Source of the DNA: Lachnospiraceae bacterium UBA1729
GTDB lineage: Bacteria; Bacillota; Clostridia; Lachnospirales; Lachnospiraceae
Length of the DNA: 60,939 nucleotides
Assembly: GCA_002315945.1 (NCBI GenBank)
Contig: DCIJ01000090.1
Location: forward strand, 188 to 61,126
Direction of reading: 5' to 3'
The position numbers and the translations under genes are program-made. A model generated the notes under the pieces. It did no database searches. It was not told the DNA's origin and was given only the letters and a program-made list of their open reading frames with translations. Positions 26,340-35,143 of this stretch are shown in pieces (the stretch's first letter is position 1; each line of letters begins with the position of its first letter).

Positions 26340-28007
26340 TTATTCTACAGAAGTAATGTAATAATATACTGGCTGTCCACCATCCTGAAGTTCTACATCC
26401 AGGTCTGGATAGAGTTTTTCTACGCTCTGCCTGAGTTCTTCTGCCTTGTCCTCAGATATTTCCTCACCATAGTAGATACTAATCAGAGCACTTTCCTCAT
26501 CAACCTGGCTCTCCAGCATCTTGAGAATAACCTCTTCCATGTCCTTGCCAACAGCCTTCATCTTACCATCGCCAATTCCCATGTAATCCCCCTGATGAAT
26601 CTCATGACCATCAATACTGGTATCTCTTACAGCATAGGTTACTTCACCAGTCTTAACTCTGGTAAATTCGATTTCCATTGCCTCAGCATTTTCTTCGGCG
26701 CTCATATTAGGAACATAGTTGATGAGAGCAGTAATACCCTGAGGAATTGTATTAGTCTTCAAAACAACTATTTTCTTGTCTTCACACAGCTGGCCTGCCT
26801 GATTAGCAGCCAGATAAATATTCTTGTTATTGGGAAGTACAAACACTGTATCTGCATTAACCTTGTCAATAGCATCCAGTATGTCTTCTGTGCTGGGGTT
26901 CATTGTCTGTCCACCCTCAATCACATAGTCTGCACCAAGTTCTCTAAAAATGTTGGCAAGTCCGGCACCTGCAGCCACTGCCACAAAACCGGTTTCCTTG
27001 TGAGGCATTTTCTTTTCATTTGCCTTCTTCTGTTCAGCAGCCTGAGCTTCGCTCATCTTAATAACATTTTCATGGTGCTCAAGACGCATGTTATCAATCT
27101 TCATGTTAGAAAGAGGTCCAAATGTCAGAGCCTTCTGAATTGCATTACCAGGCTCATTGGTGTGCACATGAACTTTAATAAGCTCATCATCAGCAACTAA
27201 AACTATGGAATCTCCAATAGACTCCAGATAAGTTCTGAATCCCTGCTCCTTTTCCAGACTAATTGGACTGGTCAGCATAATAATAAATTCAGTACAATAT
27301 CCAAACTTAATATCCGAATCAAGAAGAGCTGCTGCATCAATCTTTTTAGCAGTAGGTGCTGCTTCAATAGCTTTGTAATCAATTGTCTTGCCCTGGAATG
27401 CATCACGCAGACCCTGCAGCACAACTACAAGCCCCTGTCCGCCTGAATCCACAACGCCTGCCTCCTTCAATACGGGAAGCATTTCGGGAGTACGGGCCAG
27501 CATTTTTTCCTCTGCCGCTATAATTTCATCAATATAAACTTCAAGGTCTTCCTCACCCAGGCTGTAAAGCTCACGACATTTGTCAGCGCCAGCCTTGGCA
27601 ACAGTAAGAATAGTACCTTCCTTGGGTTTCATAACTGCCTTGTAGGCAGTCTCAACAGCTTTATCAAAAGCATCTGCCATGATTTCAGCATTAACTGTTT
27701 TCTTACCCTCACAGGCCTTGGCAAAACCTCTGAACAACTGGGACAGGATAACTCCAGAATTTCCTCTGGCCCCACGAAGGGAACCTGTTGAAATTGCTTT
27801 GGCAACTTCATCCAGTGTAGGATCATTCAATGCTGCAACTGCGCCAGCAGCTGACATAATAGTCATACTCATGTTGGTTCCCGTGTCTCCATCCGGAACA
27901 GGAAATACATTGAGCTCATTAATCCATTCTTTCTTTGCATCCAAATTAGCAGCTCCTGCTAAAAACATAGCAGCAACTTTAGATGCATCAATTGTAGTAC
28001 AACCCAT
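26340..28007 (-). CDS. fakA: Fatty acid kinase subunit A (YloV/DAK2 family)
   Basis: 555 residues. The N-terminal DAK2 (DhaL-like) ATP-binding domain contains FPVPDGDTGTNMSMTI near residue 35 and GARGNSGVILSQLFRG near residue 75. The C-terminal DegV-like/DAK1-like half supplies substrate contact (HVHTNEPG). FakA phosphorylates FakB-bound fatty acids, feeding PlsX/PlsY lipid synthesis. It follows yloU by 14 bases and precedes recG, the usual Firmicute order. Confidence 0.93.
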   Translation of the reverse strand: MGCTTIDASKVAAMFLAGAANLDAKKEWINELNVFPVPDGDTGTNMSMTIMSAAGAVAALNDPTLDEVAKAISTGSLRGARGNSGVILSQLFRGFAKACEGKKTVNAEIMADAFDKAVETAYKAVMKPKEGTILTVAKAGADKCRELYSLGEEDLEVYIDEIIAAEEKMLARTPEMLPVLKEAGVVDSGGQGLVVVLQGLRDAFQGKTIDYKAIEAAPTAKKIDAAALLDSDIKFGYCTEFIIMLTSPISLEKEQGFRTYLESIGDSIVLVADDELIKVHVHTNEPGNAIQKALTFGPLSNMKIDNMRLEHHENVIKMSEAQAAEQKKANEKKMPHKETGFVAVAAGAGLANIFRELGADYVIEGGQTMNPSTEDILDAIDKVNADTVFVLPNNKNIYLAANQAGQLCEDKKIVVLKTNTIPQGITALINYVPNMSAEENAEAMEIEFTRVKTGEVTYAVRDTSIDGHEIHQGDYMGIGDGKMKAVGKDMEEVILKMLESQVDEESALISIYYGEEISEDKAEELRQSVEKLYPDLDVELQDGGQPVYYYITSVE

Positions 28008-28021
28008 AGGGTTTATCCTCC

Positions 28022-28384
28022 TTAATCAATAACGCGAACGCCCTCAACAAATATTGCAATATCTTCGATTTCAAGACCTGTAAAAGCCTCAATTTTATAT
28101 TTTACAGACTCAATCAGATTGTTACATACCGTTGGTATACTTGAGCCATAAGCTACAATCACATGGAAGTCAATCTTAAGCTTTCCTTCGTCGCCAATTA
28201 CAACGTTGACGCCCTTGGCAACATAGTCTTTCTTTAGAAGCTTAACTATACCATCCTTCATACTAACAGCTGCCATTCCAACTATACCAAAGCTTTCCAT
28301 GGCAACATTGCCTGCAACCTGAGCAATTACCTCATTATCAATATGTACATTACCCAGTTCAGTACTGATAGATGTTCCTTTCAT
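28022..28384 (-). CDS. yloU: Asp23/Gls24-family protein (YloU)
   Basis: 120 residues from the ATG at 28384, preferred over an upstream GTG because AGGAGG lies 6 bases before it. Family landmarks are GNVHIDNEVIAQVAGNVAME, GIVGMA and KIDFHVIVAYGSSIPTV. These small proteins are abundant, often envelope-stress-linked and membrane-associated; the yloU copy is nearly always upstream of yloV. An extended -10 promoter lies about 50 bases upstream. Confidence 0.93.
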   Translation of the reverse strand: MKGTSISTELGNVHIDNEVIAQVAGNVAMESFGIVGMAAVSMKDGIVKLLKKDYVAKGVNVVIGDEGKLKIDFHVIVAYGSSIPTVCNNLIESVKYKIEAFTGLEIEDIAIFVEGVRVID

Positions 28385-28434
28385 ATCCACCTCCTGAATA
28401 AACAGTTACACCAAATTTAACATAAGTACTTGTG

Positions 28435-28443
28435 ATTATATCA
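28435..28443 (-). promoter_or_regulatory. Extended -10 promoter of the yloU-fakA-recG-degV operon
   Basis: On the minus strand TGATATAAT forms a perfect extended -10 (TGnTATAAT). There is no clear -35 box; the region upstream is a T-run. It lies about 50 bases before the yloU ATG. With no obvious terminator before flbD, it might also supply transcription to the flagellar operon. Confidence 0.6.
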
Positions 28444-28461
28444 GTAATAGGCAAAAAAATA

Positions 28462-28485
28462 AAGAATCAATACGAATTGATTCTT
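28462..28485. repeat. Perfect 10-bp inverted repeat between yloU and yprB
   Basis: AAGAATCAAT and ATTGATTCTT flank the 4-base centre ACGA. Read on the minus strand it is followed by TTTATTTTTTT, so it resembles an intrinsic terminator directed toward yloU; read on the plus strand it is a hairpin 7 bases before the yprB ribosome-binding site. Confidence 0.7.
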
Positions 28486-28505
28486 ACTCCCGCAGGTGAT
28501 AAACT

Positions 28506-29627
28506 ATGTCTATGCGTAAAACTACATCTTTTTTTAAACCAAAATATGAATATCTTCCCGATATTGATCCTATCAAGGAATCGGTACTTTTCTTTGATAT
28601 TGAGACCACCGGATTTACTTACAAATCAGCGAATCTCTACATGATTGGTGTTGCCAGTTTCAAAGAAAACCGTTGGGAATTGAAGCAGTGGCTAATTGAA
28701 AGTCCTGAGGAAGAAAAAGATTTATTACTTCTTTTCGACAAAACAGCTTCCAATTATTCCACTTTGGTTCATTTCAATGGCAATCAGTTTGACCTGCCCT
28801 TTCTATTGGGAAAATATAAGCAGTATGGACTCAACTGCTGTCTCAGCCTGAAGGAAGGCATCGATTTGTACCAGAGAATATCTCCCTTCAAGAGTCTTTT
28901 AGGAATAAGAAGCAGCAAGCAGCGTACCCTGGAAGAATATATGGGAGACAATCGCTTTGATCAGTATTCAGGTGGAGAATTAATAAATGTTTTCCACGAT
29001 TTTCTTAAGGATAAAACTGAAGCCTGCGCTCAAAAGCTTCTGCTGCACAATGCAGAGGATGTAAAGGGCATGCTGGATATTGCTCCCCTGCTTTCACTAT
29101 ACCATCTGTTTTCAGACGACCTGAAGGTCAGCAGAGTTTATACAGAGACCTATCATTCCGTGGCTGCTCATCTTCAGAAGGAACTGTTCATCAAGTTCAA
29201 ATTAACCGAACCCCTGCACAAGGAGTTTGATTTCAAGTTCGGTGGGTGCATGTTTAAGGGGGAAGGTCATAACGGCCTGTTACGAATCCCGATGCATCAG
29301 GGTGAGCTAAAGTACTTTTACGCCAATTATAAAGACTACTATTATCTTCCCGAAGAGGACATGGCAATACATAAATCAGTAGCTGTTTACGCCGACAAAT
29401 CTCATCGTGAGCAGGCCAAAGCCAGCAACTGCTACACCAGGCTGAATAGTGAATACCTGCCTCAATGGAGTCTGTTTACGGAACCAATTTTCAAAACTGC
29501 CTACGATTCAAAGCAGACCTTCTTTGAACTGACAGACACCATAAAAAAGGATCGCCATTTCTTTTCAAAATATGTAACTCATGTTCTGGAAATGATGTTG
29601 GTAACCTCAAAAAAACGTGAAGGATAA
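28506..29627 (+). CDS. YprB-like RNase H-fold (DEDD exonuclease) protein
   Basis: 373 residues. The first half is a ribonuclease H-like exonuclease domain with the DEDD residues: Asp31 and Glu33 in FFDIETTGF, an Asp in HFNGNQFDLPF, and a final motif in HNAEDVKGML. The remaining 170 residues have no recognised domain (YprB of Bacillus has TPR repeats). Substrate is unknown; a DNA or RNA 3'-exonuclease is likely. AGGTGA lies 7 bases before the ATG. It faces cheR across a shared terminator. Confidence 0.85.
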   Translation: MSMRKTTSFFKPKYEYLPDIDPIKESVLFFDIETTGFTYKSANLYMIGVASFKENRWELKQWLIESPEEEKDLLLLFDKTASNYSTLVHFNGNQFDLPFLLGKYKQYGLNCCLSLKEGIDLYQRISPFKSLLGIRSSKQRTLEEYMGDNRFDQYSGGELINVFHDFLKDKTEACAQKLLLHNAEDVKGMLDIAPLLSLYHLFSDDLKVSRVYTETYHSVAAHLQKELFIKFKLTEPLHKEFDFKFGGCMFKGEGHNGLLRIPMHQGELKYFYANYKDYYYLPEEDMAIHKSVAVYADKSHREQAKASNCYTRLNSEYLPQWSLFTEPIFKTAYDSKQTFFELTDTIKKDRHFFSKYVTHVLEMMLVTSKKREG

Positions 29628-29641
29628 ATAATCATTAAAAT

Positions 29642-29663
29642 AAGCGCGCCTTATGGCGCGCTT
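29642..29663. terminator. Bidirectional terminator between yprB and cheR
   Basis: Perfect 9-bp stem (AAGCGCGCC with GGCGCGCTT) and TTAT loop. The plus strand continues TTATTAT after the stem; the minus strand continues ATTTTAATGATTATTT. It serves the convergent yprB-like and cheR genes. Confidence 0.88.
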
Positions 29664-29709
29664 TTATTATGTCCCGATGTTATATCACAACTTAAGATAC
29701 GGCATATTC

Positions 29710-30486
29710 TTATGGTCTTACATAGAAAAATGAGCTGTCTCTATCCAGTCCAACTTCCTTATAATTAATAATCTGCTCTGTACTTCCAATAAACAGGTAT
29801 CCACCATGCTTTAAGGACTGAGCAAATTTTCTAAACACTTCATCCTTAGCTTCTTCAGTAAAATAAATCAATACGTTACGACATACAATCATGTCATAAT
29901 TCATATCGTATTTATCCTTCAGCAAATTGTGCTCATGGAACTCTACACGTTTTTTAATTTCATCAGAAATCTGATATGAAGGTCCAATTTTCGTAAAGTA
30001 TTTCTTTTTCAAATCATCAGGAACAGATGCTATGCTTTTTTCATTATAGAGTCCAACCTTTGCCTTGGCTATAACCTGCTTATCAAGGTCTGTTGCATGA
30101 ATTTTGATTTTCTCCAGTGGCACATGCTTTGACAGAGCCATAACCAGAGAATAGGGCTCATCTCCTGTTGAGCAGGCAGCACTCCATATTTTCAAATTCT
30201 GTCCTGACTTTTTAATCAGATCAGGGAAAACCTTCTGGTCAAGAATTCTCCACTGGTCAGGGTTTCTGTAGAATTCAGACACATTAATTGTAAGATAGTT
30301 TACAAATTCCTCAAACTTATCCTTATTTTCTTTCAGTGCCTTAACATAGTTATCATATCCGGTAATTCTGTTTTTATTGATAAGCGTATCGATTCGACGC
30401 TTCATCTGCTTCTCTTTGTAAGCATTCAAATCAATCTTAGTTAATGCAAATACCTCTTTTTTAAACCATTCATAATCGTACACCAT
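29710..30486 (-). CDS. cheR: Chemotaxis protein methyltransferase CheR
   Basis: 258 residues from the ATG at 30486; a longer frame would need a TTG start and adds non-conserved residues. The N-terminal helical domain (KQMKRRIDTLINK) is followed by an SAM-binding domain with WSAACSTGDEPYSL, DLDKQVIAKAK and MIVCRNVLIYF. CheR methylates receptor glutamates, opposing CheB. It is monocistronic here, far from the che operon, with its own promoter. Confidence 0.95.
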   Translation of the reverse strand: MVYDYEWFKKEVFALTKIDLNAYKEKQMKRRIDTLINKNRITGYDNYVKALKENKDKFEEFVNYLTINVSEFYRNPDQWRILDQKVFPDLIKKSGQNLKIWSAACSTGDEPYSLVMALSKHVPLEKIKIHATDLDKQVIAKAKVGLYNEKSIASVPDDLKKKYFTKIGPSYQISDEIKKRVEFHEHNLLKDKYDMNYDMIVCRNVLIYFTEEAKDEVFRKFAQSLKHGGYLFIGSTEQIINYKEVGLDRDSSFFYVRP

Positions 30487-30550
30487 AAAAAACGCCCCCG
30501 TTCCCGTCAGTGCCAATACGTCCACCAACTGTATTTTATATTTACTAAGT

Positions 30551-30578
30551 ATTGTACACTATTTTTTCACTTTAGCAA
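30551..30578 (-). promoter_or_regulatory. Predicted sigma-A promoter of cheR
   Basis: TTGCTA (-35, 30573-30578) and TACAAT (-10, 30551-30556) are 16 bases apart on the minus strand, giving a leader of roughly 58 bases. No sigma-28 consensus was seen here, so cheR may not follow the late-flagellar regulon. Confidence 0.55.
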
Positions 30579-30587
30579 ACATATAAC

Positions 30588-30619
30588 GAAAAAAACGGCC
30601 TATCTGATAGACAGGCCGT
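30588..30619 (-). terminator. Intrinsic terminator of the carD-rpsA operon
   Basis: ACGGCCT pairs with AGGCCGT (30613-30619 with 30595-30601) and three further inner pairs are possible. Seven T residues follow on the minus strand. It lies 15 bases after the rpsA stop. Confidence 0.92.
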
Positions 30620-30633
30620 CATAAATCTTATAA

Positions 30634-31773
30634 TTATTCAGCTGCTTCTTCTGAAATAACCTTGTCGATATCTACAGAAACAACATCTGTGTCCTCTGCA
30701 GGAGCTTCTTCCTTAGGTTCAGGTGCGAACATAGCCTTAACGCTAAGAGAGATCTTTCTGTTGTTAGGATTGAAGTCAACAATCTTAGCTGTAACTTCAT
30801 CACCAACCTTAAGAACATCTGCAGGCTTCTCAATATGATCCTTAGAGATCTGAGAAACATGAAGGAGTGCATCAACACCAACCTCTAACTCAACAAATGC
30901 TCCAAAATCTGTCATACGAGCAACCTTACCAGTTACTACGCTACCAACAGCATACTTTGTCTCTGCATCCTTCCAAGGATTAGCATCATCAAATTTAAGT
31001 GAAAGAGCAATCTTTGTTCCAGAGATATCTTTGATGAGAACTTCAAGCTCGTCACCAACGTTAAATACCTTCTTAGGATTCTCAACTCTTCCCCAGCTCA
31101 TCTCTGAGATATGAAGAAGACCATCGATACCACCAAGGTCCACGAATGCACCGAAATCTGTAACATTCTTAACAGTTCCTTTAACCTTGTCGCCTACAGC
31201 GATTCTGTCAAGGAGCTCCTTCTGCATCTCTGCCTTCTTAGAAGTGATAAGCTGCTTTCTGTCACCGATGTAACGTCTCTTGCGAGGATTGTACTCAGTA
31301 ATTACAAATTCGATTTCCTGACCATTGTACTTGTTCAGATCCTTCTCATACTGATCAGATACAAGGCTAGCAGGAATGAAAATTCTAACTTCATCAACTA
31401 CTACGCTCAAGCCACCACCAAGAACCTGTACAACCTTAGCTGTAAGAACTTCATGGTTATTGAAAGCTTCTTCAATTCTCTTGTTACCTCTATCAGCAGC
31501 AAGTCTCTTGTATGTAAGAAGAACCTGGCCCTCGCTGTCATTAACCTTAAGAACCTTAACCTCAAGCTTATCGCCTACATTAAGAACTTCGGTCAAATTA
31601 ACACTGTTGTCATTGGTATATTCATTTTTGGTTAGAATACCGTCAGACTTATAATTGATGTTAAGAATAGCTTCTTCTGGCTTAACATCGATTATAGTAC
31701 CTTCAACCACCTCTCCTGTATGTATTGTCTTGAATGATTCATCCAACATCTGTTCAAAAGTAAGTTCGGACAT
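30634..31773 (-). CDS. rpsA: S1-domain ribosomal protein (RpsA)
   Basis: 379 residues from the ATG at 31773 (reading MSELTFEQM), chosen because AGGAGG lies 9 bases upstream; a longer frame reads into ispH. Four S1 RNA-binding domains lie at about 15-85, 100-165, 185-255 and 270-345; the last two are most canonical (VKNVTDFGAFVDLGGIDGLL; VARMTDFGAFVELEVGVDAL). The tail is acidic. Four domains, against six in E. coli, is usual for Clostridia. It overlaps ispH by 20 bases; in several Clostridia the two are fused. Confidence 0.94.
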   Translation of the reverse strand: MSELTFEQMLDESFKTIHTGEVVEGTIIDVKPEEAILNINYKSDGILTKNEYTNDNSVNLTEVLNVGDKLEVKVLKVNDSEGQVLLTYKRLAADRGNKRIEEAFNNHEVLTAKVVQVLGGGLSVVVDEVRIFIPASLVSDQYEKDLNKYNGQEIEFVITEYNPRKRRYIGDRKQLITSKKAEMQKELLDRIAVGDKVKGTVKNVTDFGAFVDLGGIDGLLHISEMSWGRVENPKKVFNVGDELEVLIKDISGTKIALSLKFDDANPWKDAETKYAVGSVVTGKVARMTDFGAFVELEVGVDALLHVSQISKDHIEKPADVLKVGDEVTAKIVDFNPNNRKISLSVKAMFAPEPKEEAPAEDTDVVSVDIDKVISEEAAE

Positions 31774-32599
31774 AGTTTTGAACCTCCTGAATAATATTGC
31801 TAGGGGTTGAAGCCCCTGCGGTAATGCCGACACTAGATGTACCCTCACAAAGCGCTAACCCCGCTTCATCTAAAGTCTGTAATAAAACAGTATTGCTACA
31901 CTCTCCGCTGCATATCTCATACAGCTTTCTTGTATTGGAGCTGTGTGCACCGCCAATTACAATCATCGTATCGACCTTGGAAGCTATAGATTTTGCTTCC
32001 TCTTGTCTTTCTTGTGTTGCGTTGCATATAGTATTCACAACGTTAGCATTATATCCCTTTTCTCGTATAATATCAACTATTTCATCAAATTTATTTTTCT
32101 GAAATGTAGTCTGGCATACAACAGTAAGGGGAACATTAATATCAAAGGTGATTTCTTTTGCACATTCTGTAGTTTCAACCACTCCATTCGGTCCTGTGCA
32201 CCATCCCCTTATCCCTTCAACTTCGGGGTGCCCGGGATTTCCAACAATGACAACATTCTCCCCTTTTACACCTGCCTCATTAACAATTTTATGAATTCTT
32301 TTCACAAAAGGGCAGGTAGCATCTACACATTCTAAGCCGGTGGCTTCGATTTCATTCTGTACTTCTCTTGAAACCCCATGAGATCTGATAATCAAAGTTC
32401 CTTCCTTCAAAGACTTTAGATCCTCATGTTCAACTACAGCCACTCCTTTTCTCCTCAAATCATCCACAACCTGTTCGTTATGAATAATGGGACCGTAAGT
32501 ATATATCTTTTTATCACTCTCAGCCTGTTCATAGCAGGTTTCAACCGCCCGCTTGACACCAAAGCAAAAGCCTGCTGATTTAGCCAGTATTACTTCCAT
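31754..32599 (-). CDS. ispH: 4-hydroxy-3-methylbut-2-enyl diphosphate reductase IspH
   Basis: 281 residues. IspH makes isopentenyl and dimethylallyl diphosphate in the last step of the MEP pathway, using a [4Fe-4S] cluster. The three cluster cysteines are present: Cys12 (AGFCFGVKRA), Cys96 (DATCPFVKRIH) and Cys192 (TICNATQERQ). His40 and the SxN-type motif (SSNTRKLYE) are also present. The C-terminus ends 20 bases into the rpsA gene. Confidence 0.96.
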   Translation of the reverse strand: MEVILAKSAGFCFGVKRAVETCYEQAESDKKIYTYGPIIHNEQVVDDLRRKGVAVVEHEDLKSLKEGTLIIRSHGVSREVQNEIEATGLECVDATCPFVKRIHKIVNEAGVKGENVVIVGNPGHPEVEGIRGWCTGPNGVVETTECAKEITFDINVPLTVVCQTTFQKNKFDEIVDIIREKGYNANVVNTICNATQERQEEAKSIASKVDTMIVIGGAHSSNTRKLYEICSGECSNTVLLQTLDEAGLALCEGTSSVGITAGASTPSNIIQEVQNYVRTYF

Positions 32600-32630
32600 A
32601 TGTATTCCTTTTGTTATTACTATTGTTGTT

Positions 32631-33293
32631 CTATTGGATTACCTTGTTCTTCATTTCTATGATAGCATCAACCACTTCATCAATGGTCATATAGGAAGAG
32701 TCTATTTCTGTAGCGTCCTCAGTCTTTTTAAGAGGAGAATGCTCCCTATGCATATCCTGATAATCCCTGGCAATAATGTCTTCCTCGATTTTGGCAAGAT
32801 CGCACTGCTCCCCCTTCAGCATAAGCTCGTCATATCTACGCTTAGCTCTGACACCGGAGCTGGCAGTAAGATATACCTTCACCTGTGCATTAGGAAGGAC
32901 CACCGAACAGATATCACGTCCATCCATTACAACGTCTGTGGAAGCAGCCAGTTTCTGCTGCAGGGCAACAAGTTTTTTTCTCACATCCGGATTGGCGGAG
33001 GTGGTGCTGGCCATAAAGCCTACCTCTTCAGTCCTCAGGTACTGATTTACATTCTCTCCGTTTAATAAAACCACCTGAACACCATCTTCATATTCAATGG
33101 AAATGTCGGCATTATTACAATTTGCGCTTATTGCTTCAGCATCCTTGGGGTCAATACCAAGTCTGACAATATATAGCGCCATTGCACGATACATAGCACC
33201 TGTATCCACATAAATATATCCAAGCCTGGCTGCTATCTTTTTAGCTATGGTACTCTTTCCAGCACCTGCAGGTCCATCTATTGCAATATTCAT
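32631..33293 (-). CDS. cmk: Cytidylate kinase
   Basis: 220 residues. P-loop GPAGAGKSTIAKKIA at residues 6-20, then YVDTGAMYRAM, VMDGRDICSVVLPNAQVKVY and ARDYQDMHREHSPL. It phosphorylates CMP and dCMP. Together with ispH and rpsA it forms a gene order widespread in Clostridia. Confidence 0.97.
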   Translation of the reverse strand: MNIAIDGPAGAGKSTIAKKIAARLGYIYVDTGAMYRAMALYIVRLGIDPKDAEAISANCNNADISIEYEDGVQVVLLNGENVNQYLRTEEVGFMASTTSANPDVRKKLVALQQKLAASTDVVMDGRDICSVVLPNAQVKVYLTASSGVRAKRRYDELMLKGEQCDLAKIEEDIIARDYQDMHREHSPLKKTEDATEIDSSYMTIDEVVDAIIEMKNKVIQ

Positions 33294-33332
33294 CTTTATC
33301 TCCTCGCATTTTCTAAATCAAACCCGTTACTA

Positions 33333-34589
33333 TCAAGTTCCGGCGCAAACTCCGGCCAGATGACCTGTGCTCCAGGCAATCTGAAGATTGTGACCACCGG
33401 TCAGCGCATCCAGATCCATTACCTCTCCCGCAAAATAAAGCCCTTTTATCAGTTTTGACTGGCATGTTGAAGGATCTATTTCCTTAACATTCACCCCACC
33501 CTTTGTGATAATAGCCTCAGAAAAAGTTCTGGTATCTGTGATATGAAGCCTGAGACCTTTTATTGCATCCACAAAGGCCTTTCGGTCTTCTCTGGTAATC
33601 ACATCCGTCTTCTTCATTTCATCAATTCCTGCCTGATTGATTACAACCGGTATCAGTTTGGCAGGCAGCCAGTCATGAATGGCATTTTTAAAAGCTTTTC
33701 CCGGATTGGCTTTTAGACTGTTAATCAGCTTCTCGTCCAGCCTGTCACTTTTAAGTGCCGGCTTCAGATCGATAGACACATAATATGAATCATTGCCAAA
33801 ATCTCTGTCTGCAGGAAGATAGCTTGAAGCTGAAAGTACAAGGGGTCCGCTGATTCCAAAATGAGTAAACAGCATCTCTCCCATATCCGAATATAACGGC
33901 TTCTTCTGGCCTTCTTTTATCAGTGTCAGGGTAACATTTTTTAGCGAAAGTCCCGATAGGGGACTGCACCAGTCCTCCTCACAGTTGAAGGGAACCAGGG
34001 CCGGCTGGCAGGCAGTCACATCATGGCCACACTCTTTTGCAAACCTGAATCCATCTCCCGTGGAGCCAGTTGATGAATAGCTCAAACCACCAGTGGCAAC
34101 AATCAGGCTGTCACAGGTTAGATAATCCGATTCCCGTCTCCTGGCAATATACACCCCCCGAACCTGATTATCTCTGATTTCAAGTTTTTTCACTTCTGTA
34201 TCCAACAGGATTTCAACTCCCAGCTGCTTAAGCCTTTTGTTGAGAGCTCCAGTCACATCAGAAGCATGGTCAGATACAGGAAAAACCCTGTTTCCTCTCT
34301 CTACTTTCAGAGGGCATCCAAGGTTTTCCAATGTGTCCATAACATCCCACGCAGTATACGAATATGCTGCAGAATACATAAACTTTTTATTTGAAATAAT
34401 GTTAGAAAAAAAAGTATCTATATCGCAGGCATTAGTGACATTGCACCTTCCCTTGCCTGTAATATAGAGCTTCTTTCCCAACTTTTCATTCTTTTCTATT
34501 AATACTACTTTTGTTTCGGGCATTTCAGCGGCCCCAATTGCTGACATCATGCCGGCAGGACCGCCCCCGATAATAATCACTTTTTTCAT
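33333..34589 (-). CDS. HI0933/BaiN-family flavoprotein
   Basis: 418 residues. The FAD-binding Rossmann motif GGGPAGMMSAIGAAE lies at residues 8-22; TGKGRCNVTNACD and ATGGLSYSSTGSTGDGF are family signatures, and the C-terminus has GLYFAGEVMDLDALTGGHNL. Family members are putative NAD(P)/FAD oxidoreductases; the BaiN name derives from a proposed bile-acid role that is not established for most members. Substrate unknown. Its start overlaps the upstream TetR stop by 4 bases. Confidence 0.9.
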   Translation of the reverse strand: MKKVIIIGGGPAGMMSAIGAAEMPETKVVLIEKNEKLGKKLYITGKGRCNVTNACDIDTFFSNIISNKKFMYSAAYSYTAWDVMDTLENLGCPLKVERGNRVFPVSDHASDVTGALNKRLKQLGVEILLDTEVKKLEIRDNQVRGVYIARRRESDYLTCDSLIVATGGLSYSSTGSTGDGFRFAKECGHDVTACQPALVPFNCEEDWCSPLSGLSLKNVTLTLIKEGQKKPLYSDMGEMLFTHFGISGPLVLSASSYLPADRDFGNDSYYVSIDLKPALKSDRLDEKLINSLKANPGKAFKNAIHDWLPAKLIPVVINQAGIDEMKKTDVITREDRKAFVDAIKGLRLHITDTRTFSEAIITKGGVNVKEIDPSTCQSKLIKGLYFAGEVMDLDALTGGHNLQIAWSTGHLAGVCAGT

Positions 34590-35134
34590 GAAATAAATGC
34601 CTGATAGCTGTCTACAAGTAATTCCTTAGTATCCTCTTCTGTAAGATCGTAATCTCCAGTAAGACTCATACATGCTGCCCCATGGATAAATATCCACATC
34701 TTCATAAACAGACCACTTGGATCTGAGCAGCCGACAGCCTTAGCCTTAGCTATCTCACCAGCCACAATACCGCTGTCACCATTCAAAAGCTCATACAACC
34801 CTCTGTCCCCTCTGTACTTGCTCATAAAGAGGAACTCAAAGAGGTGCTTTTCTTTCATAGCAAAATTAATATATGCCAAGCCAAGATCCACAAAAGGAAC
34901 ATCAATATTCTTTTCCTGTCTGTCATAAAACTGTGAAAAGAAAGCACATACATTAAGGTATGTAGTATCAATCACCTCGTCCATATTCTCAAAAAGTCTG
35001 AAAATAGGTTGTGTGGAGCATCCGGCTTTGACCGCTAACTTTCTTGCGGTAAGCCCTTCAACACCTTCCTCCCTTGTCAGATCAAATGCAGTCTCTAATA
35101 AGGTCTCCTGGTTTACAACAGCTTGTCTTGGCAT
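34586..35134 (-). CDS. TetR-family transcriptional regulator
   Basis: 182 residues. The N-terminal helix-turn-helix is seen at about 10-55 (ARKLAVKAGCSTQPIFRLFE). The ligand-binding half holds the TetR-C/WHG-like pattern and ends in a helix with ELLVDSYQAFIS. It lies 9 bases after carD and is coupled to the flavoprotein, so it may control that operon. Ligand unknown. Confidence 0.88.
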   Translation of the reverse strand: MPRQAVVNQETLLETAFDLTREEGVEGLTARKLAVKAGCSTQPIFRLFENMDEVIDTTYLNVCAFFSQFYDRQEKNIDVPFVDLGLAYINFAMKEKHLFEFLFMSKYRGDRGLYELLNGDSGIVAGEIAKAKAVGCSDPSGLFMKMWIFIHGAACMSLTGDYDLTEEDTKELLVDSYQAFIS

Positions 35135-35143
35135 ATCTCTATC

